From positions 1-10,803 of the forward strand of contig UQLN01000092.1 in assembly GCA_900541965.1 (NCBI GenBank): DNA of 10,803 bases, in the 5' to 3' direction. A program made the translations under genes and the position numbers. Position 1 is the first letter of the stretch, and every line of letters begins with the position of its first letter. Shown here piece after piece: positions 6,614 through 10,803 of this stretch. The DNA comes from an uncultured Parabacteroides sp. (GTDB lineage: Bacteria; Bacteroidota; Bacteroidia; Bacteroidales; Tannerellaceae). Below the pieces are notes generated by a model. It was given only the letters and a program-made list of their open reading frames with translations. It searched no databases and was not told where the DNA came from.

Positions 6614-9600
6614 ATGCTGACTGTTTACAGAGCTTCTGCCGGAGCCGGGAAAACCCATAAGTTGACCGGCGAATATTTGACCCTGCTGTTCAACGGACCG
6701 GGAGCATTCCGCCGTATCCTTGCCGTAACCTTTACCAACAAGGCAACAGATGAGATGAAAAGCCGTATCGTAAGCGAACTTTACAACCTGGCTTCCGGAA
6801 AAAAGTCCGATTATGTGGATTTACTGCAATCCGCTTATTCCCTCACAGAAGAACAGGTAAGAAAACAGGCGGCAAAAATACTGATTGACATCCTGCATGA
6901 CTATTCGGCTTTTAATATCAGCACCATAGACCGCTTCTTCCAGCAAACCATGCGTGCCTTCACCCGGGAAATCGGTTTGCAGGGTGGATATGGCATCGAG
7001 ATGGACCAGGAGTTGGTCCTCACCGCCGCCATCGACAGTTTGCTGGGCGACTTGGAAAAGCCAGAAAGCAAGGAATTATTAGGATGGTTACTCCGTTTTG
7101 CTGAAGATAAGATCGAGAACGGTGGAGAATGGAATCTCCGTAAAGACATCATGGCACTCAGCCGGGAAGTTTTCAAAGAAAGCTACAAAACATTCAGTGA
7201 ACAGGTAAACCGGGATATTTCCGATAAGAAAGCACTGGAAACCTATAAAAACGATTTATACGGCATTATCCGTTCAGTCGAGGCTAACGCAAAAGAATTA
7301 GGAGAACGCGGCTTAGCCGTCATGAACAAATACGGGCTGAAACAGGAAGACTTCTCCAGAGGTAATATCACCGTCTCCCTCTTTGCCAAGCTGGCACAGG
7401 GAGAAATGAAAACTCCGAATGCCACGTTTTGCAATATGGCGGACAATATCGAGGCCTGTTTCAAAAAAACAACGCCGATAGGAACCCGTCAGATTATAGG
7501 ATGTGCTTTTGAAGACGGACTGAACGACTGCATCAAAAGTATCATCACCCTTTTCGGCAATCTAACGGCATACAATACGGCACGTGAAATTGTCCGTTAT
7601 TACTATACCTTAGGAATCCTGACGGATGTATCCCGTCAGATTGCAGCCTACCGGGAAGAAAAGAATATCATGCTGATAGCCGATACGACCGAACTGTTGA
7701 ATAAAGTAATAGGCGGTAGCGACACTCCCTTCGTTTACGAGAAGACAGGAACGCATGTAGACCATTACATGATAGACGAATTTCAGGACACCAGCGGTAT
7801 GCAATGGAATAATTTCCGTCCGTTGATAGAGGAAAGCCTTTCCCATGCCCGTGCCAACCTGATTGTAGGAGATGTAAAACAGAGTATCTACCGTTTCCGC
7901 AACTCGGACTGGAAACTGCTGGACAAGCAGGTTAAGGCAGATTTCTCTGCGGAACAATTACGGGAGGATACTTTAAAAGACAACTGGCGAAGCTGCCGGC
8001 ATATTGTGGAATTTAACAATGCCCTTTTTACTACTATCCCGGAGGTACTACAGGTTTTCTATAACGAAACTCTCTCTGCTTCCTCCCTGAATGAGGAACA
8101 ACAAGCGGAATACTTTACCAAAATCATGTCTGCCTACGATAAAAGTTATCAGCAGGTGCCCCCGCCTTTCCAGAAAAAAGACGGGCATGTGCGAATTGAA
8201 TTTTTATCCGGCGATGAAGAGAAAGACTGGAAAGATGAAGCGATGGAACGTATACCGGAAATCCTTCAACAGCTACAGGACAATGGTTACGCCCTGAAAG
8301 ATATTGCCATTCTGGTACGGACAAACCAGGAAGGGGCAAAGGTTGCCGATACCTTGCTGAGTTATAAAGAAGAACATCCGTCCGAACAGTACCATTACGA
8401 TATTATATCGGACGACGCACTGTTTATCAGTAGTTCAGCTGCCGTACGTTTTATTATCTCGGTATTGCGTTACCTGAAAAATCCGGAAGATATGATAAAT
8501 GGGCGGATCGCTCTATACTCTTATCAGGTACTTACCGGCACCTTCGGGACGGAAGAGACTTCTTTCCCTCCGGAAATAATCCGTTCGTTGCACGCTTTGT
8601 CGCGTCAATCGCTATACGAAATTACAGAAGGATTATTCCGTTTGTTCTCTGTAAACTTCCCGGAAAACGAACAAGTATTCGTACAGGCATTTCTGGATAT
8701 AGTTTCGGAATACGGCCAGAAAGAAAGTGCCGACCTCGGACGTTTCCTTAAATGGTGGGACGAAACCGGCTATAAAAAGACAATCGCAACCCCCGATGCA
8801 CAGAATGCTATCCGGATTATGACGGTTCACAAATCGAAAGGACTCGGATTCAAAGCGGTTATCGTTCCTTTCGGAGATTGGGAAATAGACCATAAACCGA
8901 CCAAACCGGTCATTCTCTGGTGCCATCCGGAAGAAAAGCCATTCGACCGTCTTCATCTGGTTCCTGTCCGCTACGGGCAAGGACTGGCAAACACCATTTT
9001 TGCAGAAGATTATTTCCGGGAACGGCTGCATGCTTTTATCGATAACCTGAATACATTATATGTTGCATTTACACGTGCTAAGGAAGAGCTCATCGTTTTC
9101 TCCCCACGCCCCAAAAAGATAAAAGAAGAGACCGGAGACGTCGAACGTATTTCCACACTGACTGATGCACTCTGGGCTGGCTTACATGCAACTGCCGGTA
9201 CTACCCGCGACGGTGAACCGCTTATCTCTTTGCCTGACTCGTTCAATCTTGCCGACGGCATATTCGAACTGGGTAACTGGTGGCATCCTGTATCCCAAAA
9301 AGAGAATGGCGAAACAGAAGAAATCGAAATGACAAATCTGAAATCCATTTCACCGGACGACCGGTTGCGGCTTCGCTTGCATGGTAAAGGCTTCTTCTTT
9401 GATAATGAGCGCAGAAAGCACGGTACACTGATGCACGAAGTGCTAAGCCACATCCATACCCGAAAAGATATTCCCGTTTCCGTAGAAACTTATCGTCTCT
9501 CAGGTGTTATTAATAAAGAGGAGGCTGCCGAACTGAAACAAAGACTCGGCAATCTGCTGAATAACCCGGAAGTCGCACCCTGGTATAATGGCGAAGCACG

Positions 9601-9838
9601 CATATTAAATGAAGTGGACATCCTGTTCGGAAACGGTTTATCGAAACGTCCCGACCGGGTAATGATTACCGGAGACCGGGTCATTGTGGTTGATTATAAA
9701 TTCGGAGAACATCCGGATAAACGTTATCACAGCCAGGTCAGAAATTATCTGAAACTCATTCGTCAGATGGGATACGAACAAGTGGAAGGATATCTCTGGT
9801 ATGTCGAATTAGACCAAATAGAAGCGGTGAAAGGGTGA
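6614..9838 (+). CDS. addA: AddA-type UvrD/RecB-family helicase-nuclease
   Basis: The 1074-aa protein has a superfamily 1A helicase followed by a RecB-type nuclease, as in AddA, which unwinds and trims double-strand DNA ends for RecA loading together with AddB. Helicase motifs in order: Walker A ASAGAGKT (7-14), motif Ia VTFTNKAT (38-45), IDRFFQ (105-110), Walker B DEFQD (388-392), VGDVKQSIYRFR (418-429), NWRS (457-460), TVHKSKGLGF (737-746) and YVAFTRAKEEL (816-826). The C-terminal nuclease keeps H941 in HGTLMHEVL, D1014 in RPDRV, D1027 and K1029 in VVDYK, and Q1041, so it should be active. Length agrees with AddA (about 1050-1250 aa). It follows the SUI1 gene by 9 bp and precedes psd by 73 bp with a separate promoter. 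No AddB-like gene is in the window, so the pairing is inference; a stand-alone repair nuclease is the alternative. Confidence 0.88.
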   Translation: MLTVYRASAGAGKTHKLTGEYLTLLFNGPGAFRRILAVTFTNKATDEMKSRIVSELYNLASGKKSDYVDLLQSAYSLTEEQVRKQAAKILIDILHDYSAFNISTIDRFFQQTMRAFTREIGLQGGYGIEMDQELVLTAAIDSLLGDLEKPESKELLGWLLRFAEDKIENGGEWNLRKDIMALSREVFKESYKTFSEQVNRDISDKKALETYKNDLYGIIRSVEANAKELGERGLAVMNKYGLKQEDFSRGNITVSLFAKLAQGEMKTPNATFCNMADNIEACFKKTTPIGTRQIIGCAFEDGLNDCIKSIITLFGNLTAYNTAREIVRYYYTLGILTDVSRQIAAYREEKNIMLIADTTELLNKVIGGSDTPFVYEKTGTHVDHYMIDEFQDTSGMQWNNFRPLIEESLSHARANLIVGDVKQSIYRFRNSDWKLLDKQVKADFSAEQLREDTLKDNWRSCRHIVEFNNALFTTIPEVLQVFYNETLSASSLNEEQQAEYFTKIMSAYDKSYQQVPPPFQKKDGHVRIEFLSGDEEKDWKDEAMERIPEILQQLQDNGYALKDIAILVRTNQEGAKVADTLLSYKEEHPSEQYHYDIISDDALFISSSAAVRFIISVLRYLKNPEDMINGRIALYSYQVLTGTFGTEETSFPPEIIRSLHALSRQSLYEITEGLFRLFSVNFPENEQVFVQAFLDIVSEYGQKESADLGRFLKWWDETGYKKTIATPDAQNAIRIMTVHKSKGLGFKAVIVPFGDWEIDHKPTKPVILWCHPEEKPFDRLHLVPVRYGQGLANTIFAEDYFRERLHAFIDNLNTLYVAFTRAKEELIVFSPRPKKIKEETGDVERISTLTDALWAGLHATAGTTRDGEPLISLPDSFNLADGIFELGNWWHPVSQKENGETEEIEMTNLKSISPDDRLRLRLHGKGFFFDNERRKHGTLMHEVLSHIHTRKDIPVSVETYRLSGVINKEEAAELKQRLGNLLNNPEVAPWYNGEARILNEVDILFGNGLSKRPDRVMITGDRVIVVDYKFGEHPDKRYHSQVRNYLKLIRQMGYEQVEGYLWYVELDQIEAVKG

Positions 9839-9844
9839 TATATT

Positions 9845-9874
9845 TTTGTTATTCGGTAAAAATGAATATTTTTG
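9845..9874 (+). promoter_or_regulatory. Strong Bacteroidetes-type promoter for psd-pssA
   Basis: TTTG at 9845-9848 and TATTTTTG at 9867-9874 match both boxes fully with an 18-nt spacer. Transcription would begin near 9881, about 30 nt before the psd ATG. A second TATTTTTG at 9841-9848 overlaps the -33 box. The site begins just after the addA stop codon, so psd has its own promoter even if some read-through occurs. Confidence 0.6.
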
Positions 9875-9911
9875 CAAATTCTTATATTAAACATAGCAGA
9901 TAAATTAAAGA

Positions 9912-10574
9912 ATGAAAGTACATAAGGAAGGAACAGGTCTGTTGTTAACTTTATTCACAATATTCTTCATTGTGAATGTTACACTGTACCACACAATTGG
10001 TAAAAGCTGGGTATTCTATACTGTAGCTTCCATTACCACTGCCTTGTTTTTATTGGTACTTAACTTTTTCCGCAGTCCGTTCCGCCGTTTCCCTTACGAC
10101 TCGGAAGGATTGGTTATTGCACCCGCCGATGGTACGATTGTAGCTATTGAAGAAGTGATGGAAAACGAAATACTGCACAAGAAATGTTTGCAGGTTTCTA
10201 TTTTTATGTCTGTTTTCAACGTACATGCCAACTGGTTTCCTGTTAACGGGACGGTAAAGCATGTTTCACACCAGAACGGTCGTTTCATGGCGGCATATTT
10301 ACCTAAAAGCAGTACTGAGAACGAACGTTCGGCAGTAGTTATCACTACCAAGAATGGAGTAGACGTGTTGGCACGCCAGATTGCCGGTGCCATGGCACGC
10401 CGTATCGTAACCTATGCAAAAGTCGGAGAGAAATGCCATGTTGACGAACAAATGGGTTTCATTAAATTCGGTTCGCGGGTCGATGTATATCTACCGGTAG
10501 GAACTGAAGTACTGGTTGAAATGGATCAAAAAGTTACCGGCAACCAAACACCGATAGCCCGTTTAAACAAATAA
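9912..10574 (+). CDS. psd: Phosphatidylserine decarboxylase proenzyme, short (PSD-A) type
   Basis: Psd removes CO2 from phosphatidylserine to give phosphatidylethanolamine at the inner membrane. The 220-aa length and the motif FGSR (186-189) mark the short PSD-A class rather than the E. coli type with its LGST motif. Self-cleavage between G187 and S188 would leave a beta chain of 187 residues and an alpha chain of 33 residues beginning with the pyruvoyl group made from S188. The catalytic region is intact: PADGTI (71-76) with D73 and FNVHANWFP (102-110) with H105. Two hydrophobic helices (about 8-25 and 32-50) anchor the N-terminus, followed by the family's FFRSPFR (52-58). It is the first gene of a pair with pssA, 10 bp apart, which supplies its substrate. 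Confidence 0.95.
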   Translation: MKVHKEGTGLLLTLFTIFFIVNVTLYHTIGKSWVFYTVASITTALFLLVLNFFRSPFRRFPYDSEGLVIAPADGTIVAIEEVMENEILHKKCLQVSIFMSVFNVHANWFPVNGTVKHVSHQNGRFMAAYLPKSSTENERSAVVITTKNGVDVLARQIAGAMARRIVTYAKVGEKCHVDEQMGFIKFGSRVDVYLPVGTEVLVEMDQKVTGNQTPIARLNK

Positions 10575-10584
10575 TAAAAAGACG

Positions 10585-10803
10585 ATGATTAGAAAGAGTA
10601 TTCCAAATTTCATAACTTGCCTGAATCTGGTATCCGGGTGCATTGCATGTGTAATGGCACTAAAAGGCAACCTTCCCCTGGCTACCTTATGGATTATTCT
10701 TGCTGCCATATTTGATTTCTTCGACGGTTTTGCCGCCCGTATGCTAAAGGCTTATTCTCCGATAGGGGAGGAATTGGATTCGTGGGCTGACGTTGTCAGC
10801 TTT
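10585..10803 (+). CDS. pssA: CDP-diacylglycerol-serine O-phosphatidyltransferase PssA, 5' part only
   Basis: The first 73 codons are present and the gene runs off the right edge. PssA joins CDP-diacylglycerol and serine to make phosphatidylserine, the substrate of Psd encoded just upstream. The CDP-alcohol phosphotransferase signature DG-x2-AR-x8-G-x3-D-x3-D is complete: D47, G48, A51, R52, G61, D65 and D69. The N-terminal IPNFITCLNLVSG (6-18) and the first two membrane helices (about 8-25 and 31-46) fit the bacterial integral-membrane class. The ATG at 10585 follows the psd stop by 10 bp, so the two are co-transcribed. The serine-specific call rests on pairing with psd and on the N-terminal pattern; the phosphatidylglycerophosphate synthase branch is less likely. 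Confidence 0.93.
   Translation, partial: MIRKSIPNFITCLNLVSGCIACVMALKGNLPLATLWIILAAIFDFFDGFAARMLKAYSPIGEELDSWADVVSF

Overview
The window looks like a chromosomal segment of a member of the Bacteroidales, most likely Parabacteroides or a close Porphyromonas/Tannerella-type relative. The reasons are a type IX secretion gene (porV), a fimbrillin-type lipoprotein, promoter-like sequences of the Bacteroidetes kind (TTTG about 19 nt upstream of TAnnTTTG), A-rich leaders without clear Shine-Dalgarno sites, and moderate G+C. The species call is inference; there is no rRNA or other marker here.

Left part (1-915). The 5' end of a fimbrillin-like lipoprotein gene runs leftward off the window. Its start is divergent from porV. 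The 359-base gap between them holds a perfect 22-bp inverted repeat (637-658 and 811-832) around 152 bp of AT-rich DNA with promoter-like sequences. The arms lie almost equally far from the two start codons (80 and 83 bp). This has the form of an invertible promoter and is the most interesting item in the window.

Middle left (916-3773, + strand). This is a tight three-gene run: porV (outer-membrane shuttle protein of type IX secretion), a DUF418/YeiB-type membrane protein, and ispF (MEP isoprenoid pathway). It meets a long leftward histidine kinase gene (3781-6129) head on with only 7 bp between stop codons. The kinase has a periplasmic substrate-binding-protein-like sensor, a PAS domain and a standard catalytic core; no response regulator gene lies beside it.

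Right part (6130-10803, + strand). A promoter-like site precedes a small SUI1/eIF1-type gene followed 9 bp later by a 1074-aa AddA-type helicase-nuclease with all helicase motifs and an intact C-terminal PD-(D/E)XK site. A second, strong promoter-like site then starts the psd-pssA pair. PssA (cut off by the window end) makes phosphatidylserine and Psd decarboxylates it to phosphatidylethanolamine.

No tRNA, rRNA, CRISPR array, insertion sequence or recombinase gene was seen. All calls come from reading motifs by eye; no database search was made.
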